Notes: a model not told the origin generated them from the letters alone. A stretch of 32,001 nucleotides of DNA from an uncultured Eubacteriales bacterium (GCA_900545135.1 UQXL01000027.1:1-32001), one strand, 5' to 3'. Positions 6,528 to 13,537 are shown, counted from the stretch's first letter. A program made the numbers and translations.

Positions 6528-6644
6528 CTAATACGAACGTCTGCCAATTTTTTTCAATTGCTTCAGTTTGTCCTTGATGGTTTTGCCATTCGTAAAAATG
6601 ATACGGCTATGTATGGCGCGGCTCAGTAAAGAAAGACCGAACAC
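6528..6644 (-). pseudogene. Short basic frame, possible C-terminal remnant of a toxin
   Basis: A 38-codon frame (GTG possible start) ends TAG only 11 bases before the Imm17-like ATG, with its stop overlapping the AGGAGG of that gene. The product contains SRAIHSRIIFTNGKTIKDKL and ends KKIGRRSY; it is strongly basic. Toxin C-termini in polymorphic toxin loci normally sit directly upstream of their immunity gene, which is the arrangement here. Its 5' boundary coincides with a tandem 17-bp duplication, consistent with deletion of the rest. Toxin identity is inference. Confidence 0.35.
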
Positions 6645-6676
6645 GGAATTTCAAATATAACGGAATTTCAAATATA
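6643..6676. repeat. Perfect 17-bp tandem duplication
   Basis: ACGGAATTTCAAATATA occurs at 6643-6659 and again at 6660-6676 without change. A short 9-bp run of ATCAGCRGT-like units follows at about 6694-6719, reaching the hicB stop region. Confidence 0.9.
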
Positions 6677-6713
6677 GATGAAAAGCACCAAGTCATCAGC
6701 AGTATCAGCGGTA

Positions 6714-7142
6714 TCAGCGATTATGCAAACGTTCTTTTAAAGCCTCCTGGAGTACCTGAGAAAAATTGATGTTTTCCCTCAGCGCGGCGGAGTTAAGCCA
6801 TGCAGGAATGGTCAAAGTTTTTTTAACTGATTTTTCAAAATGAGTTTTTGCATATTCATCCACGTCAACGGTGACCATGTTGATGAAAGCCTCGCCCAAA
6901 GGAGCTTCAGGATCGAGTTCCCGCGATATGAATGTAAGGTCTATATCGGATATTTCCGAAGGCTTTGCGATTTCGTCTCCGTCCATTTTGCATGTATAAA
7001 GATAAAGAGCAAGACAATCGACAGCCATCTTCATGGCATCTTCCAAATCACTTCCCTGAGTGGCAAGCCAGTTTAAATCAGGAAATATGACGGTATAGAC
7101 ATCATCATCCTTGAAAAAACAAGCAGGATACATAGATAACAT
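6714..7142 (-). CDS. hicB: HicB-type antitoxin
   Basis: Neutralises the HicA RNase and represses the operon. The 142-residue product has an N-terminal HicB fold (YTVIFPDLNWLATQGSDLED, then MAVDCLALYL) and a C-terminal ribbon-helix-helix-like segment (LTIPAWLNSAALRENI, then FSQVLQEALKERL) for DNA binding. This size is typical of long HicB proteins. GGGAGGTG six bases before the ATG at 7142 supports this start over a GTG three codons earlier. It follows hicA by 35 bases, the usual toxin-first order, on the same strand. No downstream terminator is clear. Confidence 0.9.
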   Translation of the reverse strand: MLSMYPACFFKDDDVYTVIFPDLNWLATQGSDLEDAMKMAVDCLALYLYTCKMDGDEIAKPSEISDIDLTFISRELDPEAPLGEAFINMVTVDVDEYAKTHFEKSVKKTLTIPAWLNSAALRENINFSQVLQEALKERLHNR

Positions 7143-7177
7143 ATAATACACCTCCCAATTATTGAATATTGAGCGGA

Positions 7178-7369
7178 CTATTTAAGCCCCGCCTGCCGCT
7201 TAATAGAATTTCCAACCTTTTTGTTAAGGTCTTTGCCTCCATGGAAAGGTATTGTTACTCTCCCCGGCTTTATTGGGTGCACATATTGCCTGTGAGAGCC
7301 GGTTTGTGATTTAAGAATCCATCCTGCGGCAAGAATTATTTTTTCCATTTCTCTTGGTGTTATGGGCAT
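7178..7369 (-). CDS. hicA: HicA-type mRNA interferase toxin
   Basis: Ribosome-independent RNase toxin of a type II system with a double-stranded RNA-binding-like fold. The 63-residue product has the family core: MEKIILAAGW, then TGSHRQYVHP with the catalytic His at residue 26, then VTIPFHGGKDLNKKVGNSI. All key positions appear intact, so the toxin is probably functional. The start has AAAGGT about nine bases upstream. A consensus promoter and a pair of direct repeats lie just upstream. Confidence 0.92.
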   Translation of the reverse strand: MPITPREMEKIILAAGWILKSQTGSHRQYVHPIKPGRVTIPFHGGKDLNKKVGNSIKRQAGLK

Positions 7370-7391
7370 TATTTACATACCTTTCATATAG

Positions 7392-7430
7392 AATATAAAC
7401 CACCATACGTATAAAGTCAACACGTATAAA
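7392..7430 (-). promoter_or_regulatory. hicAB promoter with paired operator repeats
   Basis: Minus-strand TTGACT (7420-7415), 17-bp spacer, TATATT (7397-7392). On the plus strand, ATACGTATAAA (7405-7415) and ACACGTATAAA (7420-7430) repeat with a 15-bp period across the -35 box. This fits binding by the HicB ribbon-helix-helix domain and autorepression. The promoter is directly seen; the operator role is inference. Confidence 0.75.
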
Positions 7431-7542
7431 ACAAAAGTTGTTTTGCAGAGGAAAATAATTGCGATGACTGATATTTCTTATATGATGCCTTACGAGCGGG
7501 TCCTGGTTATAAAATGTTTTCGGAAAAGTTTTCCATTTTAAT

Positions 7543-7571
7543 TTGACTTTTTTATTTTCACGTGGTAGTAT
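7543..7571 (+). promoter_or_regulatory. Promoter of the antisense RNA of the type I toxin locus
   Basis: TTGACT (7543-7548), 17-bp spacer, TAGTAT (7566-7571). It points toward the 3' end of the small toxin gene on the opposite strand. Confidence 0.75.
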
Positions 7572-7577
7572 CAAAGT

Positions 7578-7662
7578 AATAAAAGGGCCGCCGCTTTGGT
7601 TGGGCGGCTATGGTCCTAGTTTTTAGGGTAAACCGTCAAACACATTGTTTGGCGGTTTTGTT
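7578..7662 (+). ncRNA. Putative antisense RNA antitoxin
   Basis: From the promoter at 7543-7571 the transcript would start near 7578. It would fold a GCCGCC/GGCGGC hairpin (about 7589-7610) and end at the terminator hairpin 7631-7657, about 85 nt in all. It converges on the toxin mRNA and shares its terminator, like RNA II in Fst/par-type systems. Its 3' end is complementary to the toxin mRNA 3' region through the terminator. The antitoxin role is inferred from this architecture. Confidence 0.65.
7630..7660. terminator. Bidirectional terminator shared by toxin mRNA and antisense RNA
   Basis: AACCGTCAAACA-CAT-TGTTTGGCGGTT forms a 12-bp stem (one G-T pair) with a 3-nt loop, followed by TTGTT on the plus strand. 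It lies between the antisense promoter and the toxin stop codon, so both transcripts run into it. Confidence 0.8.
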
Positions 7663-7748
7663 CATTTGTCGTCTCTTTTAAAGAGAGCGGCAAGAGATAT
7701 GAGAACTAACGTATAGGTGAATAAATCACTGAATGTTATGTAGGTCAT
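7662..7748 (-). CDS. Small holin-like type I toxin peptide
   Basis: A 28-residue peptide beginning MTYITFSDLF and ending ALFKRDDK: one hydrophobic helix with a charged, lysine-containing tail. This is the form of the putative holin-like toxins (TxpA/Fst-type) of Bacillota, which insert in the membrane. The ATG at 7748 follows AAAGGAGGTG by six bases, an exceptionally strong ribosome binding site. A perfect consensus promoter lies about 110 bases upstream, leaving a long 5' leader with small hairpins. AGGT in the Shine-Dalgarno can pair with ACCT just inside the gene, which may limit translation. A longer frame to 7850 uses no credible start. Confidence 0.75.
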   Translation of the reverse strand: MTYITFSDLFTYTLVLISLAALFKRDDK

Positions 7749-7861
7749 ATCTATCACCTCCTTTGCTGGAAGTGACCAAACCGCCAAGCGGCAGCCTATG
7801 ATGTAAAGAGTCCTTCGTAAAACAAAGTTCCGCAAAAGACTGATTACCAAATATTTACATA

Positions 7862-7890
7862 ATTATAGACCCGGAGGGACAGACTGTCAA
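7862..7890 (-). promoter_or_regulatory. Consensus promoter of the small toxin gene
   Basis: Minus-strand TTGACA (7890-7885), 17-bp spacer, TATAAT (7867-7862): a perfect match to the sigma-A consensus. The expected transcript runs from about 7855 to the shared terminator, roughly 225 nt with a leader of about 105 nt. Confidence 0.9.
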
Positions 7891-7936
7891 TATTTTACAT
7901 AAAATTATCCGCAAATTATTTTTTACAAAATAAAAT

Positions 7937-7973
7937 CCCCGGCGCATATAGCAGTGTGTCCGTAAGACAGTAA
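7937..7973. other. attL: left end of the serine-recombinase element
   Basis: Reading rightward: chromosomal half CCCCGGCGCA (7937-7946), core TATAGC (7947-7952), then the element arm with CAGTG and CGTAAGACAGTAA (7961-7973). The arm is the exact inverse of TTACTGTCTTACG at 13553-13565. The chromosomal half is one half of an intrinsic terminator whose other half lies at 13580-13586. Confidence 0.85.
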
Positions 7974-8022
7974 TCCATCAAAATTACGAAATACGGCATC
8001 TGTTAGGCAGGATTGGAAACAG

Positions 8023-8063
8023 ACAGACGGCATTCAACTTCGTTTGGATGCCGTCTGTTTCTG
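8023..8063. terminator. Terminator-like hairpin near the left end of the element
   Basis: ACAGACGGCAT (8023-8033) and ATGCCGTCTGT (8048-8058) form a perfect 11-bp stem with a 14-nt loop, followed by TTTCTGT on the plus strand and by TCTGTTTCC on the minus strand. It probably blocks read-through between the chromosome and the element. Confidence 0.6.
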
Positions 8064-8098
8064 TATCTATAAGGGTTGAAAACCACATGTTTTATGCG

Positions 8099-8288
8099 CT
8101 GTGAAGCGTTGTACGAAAGAGAGTATATCTGACTTCACCATTGTGTGTGACTTGGCTTGTTAGCGTGAAATCTGCCACGAATCAGCACATCAGCTTCACA
8201 GTTCAGAGAAGCACTGTTCGGTGAAATTCTTTCACTCTGCAGAGATATTTTTTGTAAAAACCACAACAACCGATTAAATCTTGGTGAA
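8099..8288. other. Array of alternating GTGAA / TTCAC motifs upstream of the XRE-helicase operon
   Basis: GTGAA occurs at 8101, 8165, 8221 and 8284, and TTCAC at 8134, 8195 and 8231. The seven motifs strictly alternate in orientation, with spacings near 30 bp for the first four. CTGTGAAGC (8099-8107) is also the exact reverse complement of GCTTCACAG (8193-8201), so the region could fold as RNA. No gene is seen between 8063 and 8362. It could be an operator array for the small XRE protein or a structured RNA; both are inference. Confidence 0.5.
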
Positions 8289-8362
8289 AAAGCTTTCCAC
8301 ACTTTGAGATAAGTGATACTCCAAGAACTTGAAACTTTTTTATGAATAATCGTAGCGATATA

Positions 8363-8391
8363 TTGAAATCTTTGATGTTTTATGGTATCAT
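8363..8391 (+). promoter_or_regulatory. Promoter of the XRE-helicase operon
   Basis: TTGAAA (8363-8368), 17-bp spacer ending TGG, TATCAT (8386-8391), which also makes an extended -10. It lies about 45 bases before the XRE start codon. Confidence 0.8.
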
Positions 8392-8433
8392 ATATTAAAC
8401 ATAGGTATAGGCAAATGTTTGAGAGGTATTTGC

Positions 8434-8646
8434 ATGAAGATTAGTTATAAAAAGCTTTGGATGCTGCTGATTCAAAAGGATATTACAAAAGTACAGTTGC
8501 GTAGAGATTTAGGAATAGCTCCCGGCACAATGAGCAAGCTCAATAAGGGCGAAGAAGTTGCTATGTCAGTACTTTTGCGTATTTGTGAATATCTTGATTG
8601 TGATATTGGCGATATATGCGAGGTTGTACGCCCCATCAAAGAATAG
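8434..8646 (+). CDS. Small Cro/CI-type XRE regulator
   Basis: A 70-residue protein that is almost entirely one helix-turn-helix domain: KKLWMLLIQKDITKVQLRRD, then LGIAPGTMSKLNKGEEVAMS, then LLRICEYLDCDIGDICEVV. This is the HTH_26-type Cro/CI form, with the C-terminal helix ending in DIGDI. The ATG at 8434 follows GAGAGG by eight bases; a TTG five codons earlier is less likely. It is the first gene of the cargo operon, 8 bases before the helicase gene, and probably represses its own promoter, where alternating short motifs occur. Small XRE partners of this kind are frequent in front of defence operons, which is context and not proof. Confidence 0.9.
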   Translation: MKISYKKLWMLLIQKDITKVQLRRDLGIAPGTMSKLNKGEEVAMSVLLRICEYLDCDIGDICEVVRPIKE

Positions 8647-8654
8647 GAGGAAAT

Positions 8655-11132
8655 ATGGGACTTATTCAAACTATCATTGATCAGCATCAAAAGAAAGTTC
8701 AAGAACGAAACGATGCTTGTAATGATTTGATTTCTCGTATAGACGATGCTCTGCGTGATGCCAAATCAATATTTTCTGCACCGCAAGTGTTCGTTGATCC
8801 TAACACCGAAACCGAGTGGAGAAGCAGAAATAGCGGAATATTAGCTGATTTCGAAGCGCATAAAATCTTGCGGCTGAAAAAGGCAGCTAAATATAAAATG
8901 CTGTCCGAGAAACAACTTGAATTGGCTGATATTGCTCGTTCCATGTCACATCAGATTCTGCAACACAATGAGCGAGCTGCATGCATGAAAGTACAAGCAG
9001 CATATGTGCTTATTGGCGATGTCGAGGGGCGAAAACTTGACCAACAGCAAATGACCTGTATTGTTAAGGAAGCACATAACCACTTGGTAATAGCTGGTGC
9101 TGGAACAGGAAAAACGACAACTGTTGTCGGCAAAATCAAGTATCTGCTTAAAACGGCTAAATGTTTGCCGCAGGATATTTTAGTGTTGTCATTCACAAAT
9201 GCTTCTGCATCTGAGATGAATGAGCGTATTTCTGCTGAGACTGGACACAGTATTGCCGCATCAACATTTCACAAACTTGGATTAAACATTATCTCACAAG
9301 TTAATGGTGTAATGCCAAGAATCACACAAATCAGCTTGCGAAAGTTTGTTAAGGAACAGCTTTTGCTGAATATGCAATCTGATACATATCTCAATTTGCT
9401 GAGTTCGTATCTACTGTATAATCGTGTGGTGGCAAAATCGGAATTTGAGTTCAAATCGCAGAAAGAATATGATGAATATCTGAAATTGAATCCGCCGACC
9501 ACCGTTAATAATGAAACGGTGAAAAGCTACGGCGAAATGGATATTGCCAACTTCTTGATGCAAAACGGCATACGGTACATATATGAGCATCCGTATGAAA
9601 TTGACACACGCACCAGCGAATACGGTCAATATCATCCCGATTTTTATCTTCCCGATTACAAAATTTATATTGAGTATTTTGGAATCAACCGAAACGGCGA
9701 AGTCCCGTCTTATTTCAAAGCCACAAACGGAATGAGTGCAACAGAAGCCTATCGTACATCTATGGAATGGAAACGCACTACCCATCGTGAACATCAAACC
9801 ACAATGATTGAGTGCTATGCTTATGAGAAACTGGAGGGCAATTTACTTGATTCCTTGAAAGAAAAACTGGAAGCCACATCCGTTTCGTTAGCCCCGAAAT
9901 CCTCCAAAGAACTGTGGACACAAGTTGCCGCCGAGGGTGATTCTTTGCTTGATGGTATCATTGAGTTGTTTGAGACATTGGTCAATTTGATCAAGAGCAA
10001 CGGATACGATATAGCAACTGTCCGAAACTTGAATTATGCAGGGAGTAACACACAGACAAACAATATTTTACTTTCGCTACTTGAACCGATCTTCAATGCG
10101 TACTGCAAATATCTTGCAGATCACAAAGAAATTGATTTTAACGATATGATTAACCTTGCTTCCGAATATGTTCGGCAAGGGAAATATATCAACCCGTACA
10201 AGTATGTGATTGTCGATGAATATCAAGATATATCTAAGGCTCGCTTTACGCTCTTAGACTGTCTGCGAAAATCAAGAGATTATGAACTGTTCTGTGTTGG
10301 TGATGATTGGCAAAGCATTTATCGCTTTGCAGGAAGCGACATTGGATTTATCCTCAATTTTTCAAAATATTGGGGTGCAACAGAAGTCAGCAAGATAGAA
10401 ACTACATACCGTTTCTCGCAGAAGTTGATTGAAATAAGCGGCGGATTCATTATGCAAAACCCCGTCCAAATCAAAAAATCCATCAGAGGAAAATCCGAAG
10501 ATTTTGGATTCCCACTTGGTGAAATCTCCGGCTACACCGATAAATTTGCGATTGAGTTCATGTCAAAAAAACTGAATGATATTCCCAAAGGCAGCAGTGT
10601 ATTCTTTGTAGGCAGATATTCCTTTGATGCTAAACTATTGAATGACAGCGGACTATTTTCATGTCAGTATAACAACACAAGTGGGTTTGTCGATGTTAAA
10701 GCCAAATCCCGTCCTGACTTGAATATGGTGTTTTTGACGGCTCATAAGTCAAAGGGATTGCAAGCAGACTATGTGTTTATCATTAACAACAAAAAGTCAA
10801 GAATGGGCTTCCCAAGCAAAATCCAAGATGCTCCGATTTTAGATTTGCTACTTGATAATTGCGACCAATACCCTCATGCAGAGGAACGCCGCCTATTCTA
10901 TGTGGCTTTAACCAGAGCAAAGAAAAAAGCATTTATTGTTACTGTTAATGGACAAGAATCTGAATTTGCAATGGAACTAAAAGAGCGATATGGAGAAGAA
11001 TTGAAGAAAGAACAATTTGAATGTCCTCTTTGTGGTGGGCACTTGGTAAAACGCTCTGGTCCATATGGTGAGTTCTTCGGATGTTCCAATTATCGCACAA
11101 ACGGATGTAACTACAAAAGAAAGATTCGGTAA
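8655..11132 (+). CDS. UvrD/HelD-type SF1 helicase with inserted nuclease-like domain and C4 zinc finger
   Basis: An 825-residue DNA helicase. After a coiled N-terminus come the Q motif (LDQQQ, 129-133), Walker A GAGTGKTT (148-155), Ia (LSFTNASASE), motif II VDEYQD (520-525), III GDDWQSIYRF (549-558), IV TTYRFSQ, V TAHKSKGLQADYV (695-707) and VI RRLFYVALTRA (745-755). Between Ia and II, about residues 290-395, an insert reads IANFLMQNGIRYIYEHPY, YHPDFYLPDYKIYIEYFG, then a WKR-TTH stretch. D329 and E340 with a downstream Lys suggest a PD-(D/E)XK-like nuclease. The C-terminus has CPLCGG and a later GC-SNYRTNGC, a topoisomerase-type C4 zinc finger. Start from TAGGAGG. It is the element's cargo with the XRE gene; an anti-phage role is plausible but unproven. 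Confidence 0.9.
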   Translation: MGLIQTIIDQHQKKVQERNDACNDLISRIDDALRDAKSIFSAPQVFVDPNTETEWRSRNSGILADFEAHKILRLKKAAKYKMLSEKQLELADIARSMSHQILQHNERAACMKVQAAYVLIGDVEGRKLDQQQMTCIVKEAHNHLVIAGAGTGKTTTVVGKIKYLLKTAKCLPQDILVLSFTNASASEMNERISAETGHSIAASTFHKLGLNIISQVNGVMPRITQISLRKFVKEQLLLNMQSDTYLNLLSSYLLYNRVVAKSEFEFKSQKEYDEYLKLNPPTTVNNETVKSYGEMDIANFLMQNGIRYIYEHPYEIDTRTSEYGQYHPDFYLPDYKIYIEYFGINRNGEVPSYFKATNGMSATEAYRTSMEWKRTTHREHQTTMIECYAYEKLEGNLLDSLKEKLEATSVSLAPKSSKELWTQVAAEGDSLLDGIIELFETLVNLIKSNGYDIATVRNLNYAGSNTQTNNILLSLLEPIFNAYCKYLADHKEIDFNDMINLASEYVRQGKYINPYKYVIVDEYQDISKARFTLLDCLRKSRDYELFCVGDDWQSIYRFAGSDIGFILNFSKYWGATEVSKIETTYRFSQKLIEISGGFIMQNPVQIKKSIRGKSEDFGFPLGEISGYTDKFAIEFMSKKLNDIPKGSSVFFVGRYSFDAKLLNDSGLFSCQYNNTSGFVDVKAKSRPDLNMVFLTAHKSKGLQADYVFIINNKKSRMGFPSKIQDAPILDLLLDNCDQYPHAEERRLFYVALTRAKKKAFIVTVNGQESEFAMELKERYGEELKKEQFECPLCGGHLVKRSGPYGEFFGCSNYRTNGCNYKRKIR

Positions 11133-11163
11133 AACATCTTATTCAGCTCCGCAGGAGCGCAGC

Positions 11164-11316
11164 CAATTTCATTGAAATTGTTAAAGGGGTTGGGATGTTT
11201 CCCAACAAGTACGCACGAGTGGGTACCGCCGTGCCCTGCTTGCTAACTCCAACTGTGAGTTTGCAAGCAACGGATGCAAGTGCCGTGTGTGGCAACACCG
11301 GCTGTGCTTGCTATTC
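11164..11316. other. Structured non-coding region between helicase and TnpW-like gene
   Basis: Successive inverted repeats: CAATTTCA-T-TGAAATTG (11164-11180); GTTGGGA/TCCCAAC (11189-11206); TGCTTGCTAACTC/GAGTTTGCAAGCA (11237-11269, one mismatch); and GCAAG/CTTGC around GCCG/CGGC near 11276-11312. Dense hairpins beside a transposon module are typical of regulatory leaders or transfer origins. No gene is seen in 11133-11388. The oriT possibility is inference. Confidence 0.5.
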
Positions 11317-11388
11317 TCCGTTTTGCTATCTAACAATATCTGAATGAAACGAATCGAAGCGAATGACCGAAAAAGGAGGATTGAGGAA

Positions 11389-11805
11389 ATGAGTCCGAAA
11401 ATCAAAATGAGCGATATCCACGATGACCGTGATGACGATATTATCGAACTGACCGAGGACGAACTGAAAGAGATTTTAGCGGACGAGGGCTTTGACACAG
11501 ATGATGAAACTGCTCCTATCCCCGAATACTACTTCTCTAATCCTGACCCATACGCCAAGGTCGAGCCTCGCCACGACGATGCGCCCAAGAGAGATTTTTC
11601 TTTCGATGAAAAGGGCAACATCGTTGTAAAAAATCCGTCTGCCTTTTGGCTTCCTGAAATCACTATCACGGAAGAAATCGGCGGCACTGAGTTCACAATA
11701 ACAGGCAGCTATACCGGCACAGAGCCTTTGCATAAAAAGCTGAATCGCATTATGCGCCACCAAGCTGCCAATGACGAATCTGATATCACGGAGGATAGCG
11801 AATGA
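11389..11805 (+). CDS. Transposon-encoded TnpW-like protein
   Basis: A 138-residue acidic protein. The N-terminal half is rich in Asp and Glu (DDRDDDIIELTEDELKEIL). The C-terminal part has IGGTEFTITGSYTGTEPLHK followed by KLNRIM, which resembles the short TnpW proteins found before TnpX/TndX recombinases (a strand pair followed by a KILRLI-type helix). GGAGG lies nine bases before the ATG at 11389; an in-frame ATG 15 codons earlier lacks such a site. Its last codons overlap the recombinase start as ATGA, so translation is coupled. The acidic half is unusual for TnpW and may be a fused domain. Function unknown; a role in controlling the recombinase is inferred from linkage. Confidence 0.65.
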   Translation: MSPKIKMSDIHDDRDDDIIELTEDELKEILADEGFDTDDETAPIPEYYFSNPDPYAKVEPRHDDAPKRDFSFDEKGNIVVKNPSAFWLPEITITEEIGGTEFTITGSYTGTEPLHKKLNRIMRHQAANDESDITEDSE

Positions 11806-13520
11806 ACAACGAATCCTCTTTTGATATAAACCAAGAATCCAATCCTGTACTGACAGTTGCCCAACCGAAGGAGGATAAAAATATGTTAAGGGCAACCGAC
11901 AAAATCACCGCACTCTATTGCAGACTTTCGCAGGAGGACGCTCTCGAAGGTGAGAGCAATTCCGTGACCAATCAAAGACGAATCCTCGAAACCTACGCCC
12001 GTGAACACCGCTTCACCAACCTTTCGTTTTTCGTGGACGACGGCTATAGTGGGACTGATTTCAACCGTCTAGGGTTTCAGAAAATGCTTGCCGAGGTAGA
12101 GGCAGACAGAGTATCCACCATCATCGTCAAAGACCTCAGCCGCTTTTCAAGAAACTCCGCTATGGCAGGTATGTTCATCAACTTCACCTTTACCGAACAC
12201 GGTGTGCGCTTCATTGCCATCAATGACAATTACGACACCATCGACCCCAACAGCATTGACAACGATTTTGCCGGAATAAAAAACTGGTTTAACGAGTTTT
12301 ATGCGCGCGACACCAGCCGCAAAATCCGTGCTGTACAAAAGGCAAAGGGCGAGCGCGGCGACCGTCTTACCGTCAATGTCCCTTATGGGTACAAGAAGCA
12401 CCCAGAGGATCCAAAGGCATGGGCGATTGACGAGCAAGCGGCAAATGTCGTTCGGAAAATCTTTGACCTGTGTATGCAGGGCAGAGGTCCGAGCCAAATC
12501 GCCGCACAGCTTGAAAAGGACAAGATACTCAATCCCACCGCTTACAAACAGCGTGACGGAAGAAAGACACCGCACCCAACACCCGAAAACGAATGCTGTT
12601 GGCACGAAAGCACCGTTGTGGCAATTCTCGAACGGATGGAGTATATCGGAGCTACGGTCAACTTCAAGACCTACAGCAATTCCATCTGGGATAAAAAGCA
12701 GAGGGCAAACCCCATCGAAAATCAAAAGGTTTTCTACGGTACACACCCTGCCATCATCACGCAGGAAGTCTTTGACAAGGTGCAGGAAATCCGACAGCAG
12801 CGGCATCGCAGAACGGCAACGGGAAAGAGCAGTATTTTCTCCGGTCTGGTCTATTGCGCCGACTGCAAGCAGAAGCTCTATTACTCCACCACAAGCTATT
12901 TTGAAAAGCGGCAGGACTTCTTCATCTGCTCTACCCATCGTGCCAACAAGGACAAGTGCAGTGGGCATTATGTTCGTGCTGTGACATTGGAGAGTATGGT
13001 CTGGAAACACATGGAGGCTGTTATCTCCCTCGTGACCCACTACGAGGAATATTTTCGCCGTGAGATGGGACAGACGCTCCAATTACAGAGTGAAGAAGCG
13101 ATACGGGTACACAAGAAGCGGCTGGCACAGGCTGAGAAGCGGATTGCGGAGCTTGACCGCCTTTTCCTCAAAATCTACGAGGACAATGCAAACGCCAAGC
13201 TGAGTGACGAGCGATACGCTATGATGAGTGCCACCTACGAAAACGAGCAGACCGAGCTGAAAGCCGAGGTCAAGAAGCTGCAAGAGGATATTCAAGTACA
13301 GGAACAAAAGATACAGAATCTCGAAGTATTCATCAAAAGGGTGAAGAAATACACCACCCTCAAAGAACTCACGCCTTACGCCCTCAGAGAGCTTGTAAAG
13401 GGCATCTATGTAGAAGCACCCGACAAGTCCAGCGGCAAGCGCAAGCAGAAGGCGCACATTGAGTATGACCTTGTAGGCTTTATCCCTGTTGATGTACTGA
13501 TGAAAGCAGAAAAGGTATGA
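11802..13520 (+). CDS. Large serine recombinase (TnpX/TndX type)
   Basis: Excises and integrates the element by serine recombination. It is 572 residues from this start. The resolvase domain (about 35-190) has ALYCRLSQED with catalytic Ser43, then VDDGYSGTDFNR and VKDLSRFSRN. The recombinase domain follows (GYKKHPEDPK to about 310), then a zinc ribbon with CADC and CSTHRANKDKC (about residues 353-398), a long coiled coil and a DUF4368-like C-terminus. ATG at 11802 has GGAGG seven bases upstream and overlaps the previous gene; ATG at 11883 also has AAGGAGG and matches the usual family N-terminus, so a 545-residue form is possible. The frame is intact. It sits at the right end of its element, just before attR. 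Confidence 0.95.
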   Translation: MNNESSFDINQESNPVLTVAQPKEDKNMLRATDKITALYCRLSQEDALEGESNSVTNQRRILETYAREHRFTNLSFFVDDGYSGTDFNRLGFQKMLAEVEADRVSTIIVKDLSRFSRNSAMAGMFINFTFTEHGVRFIAINDNYDTIDPNSIDNDFAGIKNWFNEFYARDTSRKIRAVQKAKGERGDRLTVNVPYGYKKHPEDPKAWAIDEQAANVVRKIFDLCMQGRGPSQIAAQLEKDKILNPTAYKQRDGRKTPHPTPENECCWHESTVVAILERMEYIGATVNFKTYSNSIWDKKQRANPIENQKVFYGTHPAIITQEVFDKVQEIRQQRHRRTATGKSSIFSGLVYCADCKQKLYYSTTSYFEKRQDFFICSTHRANKDKCSGHYVRAVTLESMVWKHMEAVISLVTHYEEYFRREMGQTLQLQSEEAIRVHKKRLAQAEKRIAELDRLFLKIYEDNANAKLSDERYAMMSATYENEQTELKAEVKKLQEDIQVQEQKIQNLEVFIKRVKKYTTLKELTPYALRELVKGIYVEAPDKSSGKRKQKAHIEYDLVGFIPVDVLMKAEKV

Positions 13521-13537
13521 CCGAAATCATACCTTTT
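13510..13537. terminator. Bidirectional hairpin at the recombinase stop
   Basis: AAAAGGTATGA-CCGAAA-TCATACCTTTT is a perfect 11-bp inverted repeat that includes the recombinase stop codon. It ends in TTTT on both strands. It can end the recombinase mRNA and also stop transcripts entering from the nucleotidyltransferase gene, whose own terminator was split by the element. Confidence 0.75.

Noticed and set aside
7311..7574. Minus-strand frame of 87 codons across the hicA start
   Set aside because: It covers the hicAB promoter and operator repeats and part of hicA in another frame; composition is not protein-like.
8434..11132. Retron or reverse-transcriptase-based defence, suggested by the non-coding region before a large enzyme
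   Set aside because: The large protein has only helicase motifs; no reverse transcriptase motif such as YADD is present.
12147..13082. Long minus-strand frame of 311 codons opposite the serine recombinase
   Set aside because: It is antisense to a gene with all recombinase motifs, has no ribosome binding site and its translation resembles no protein family; it is a by-product of codon bias on the other strand.
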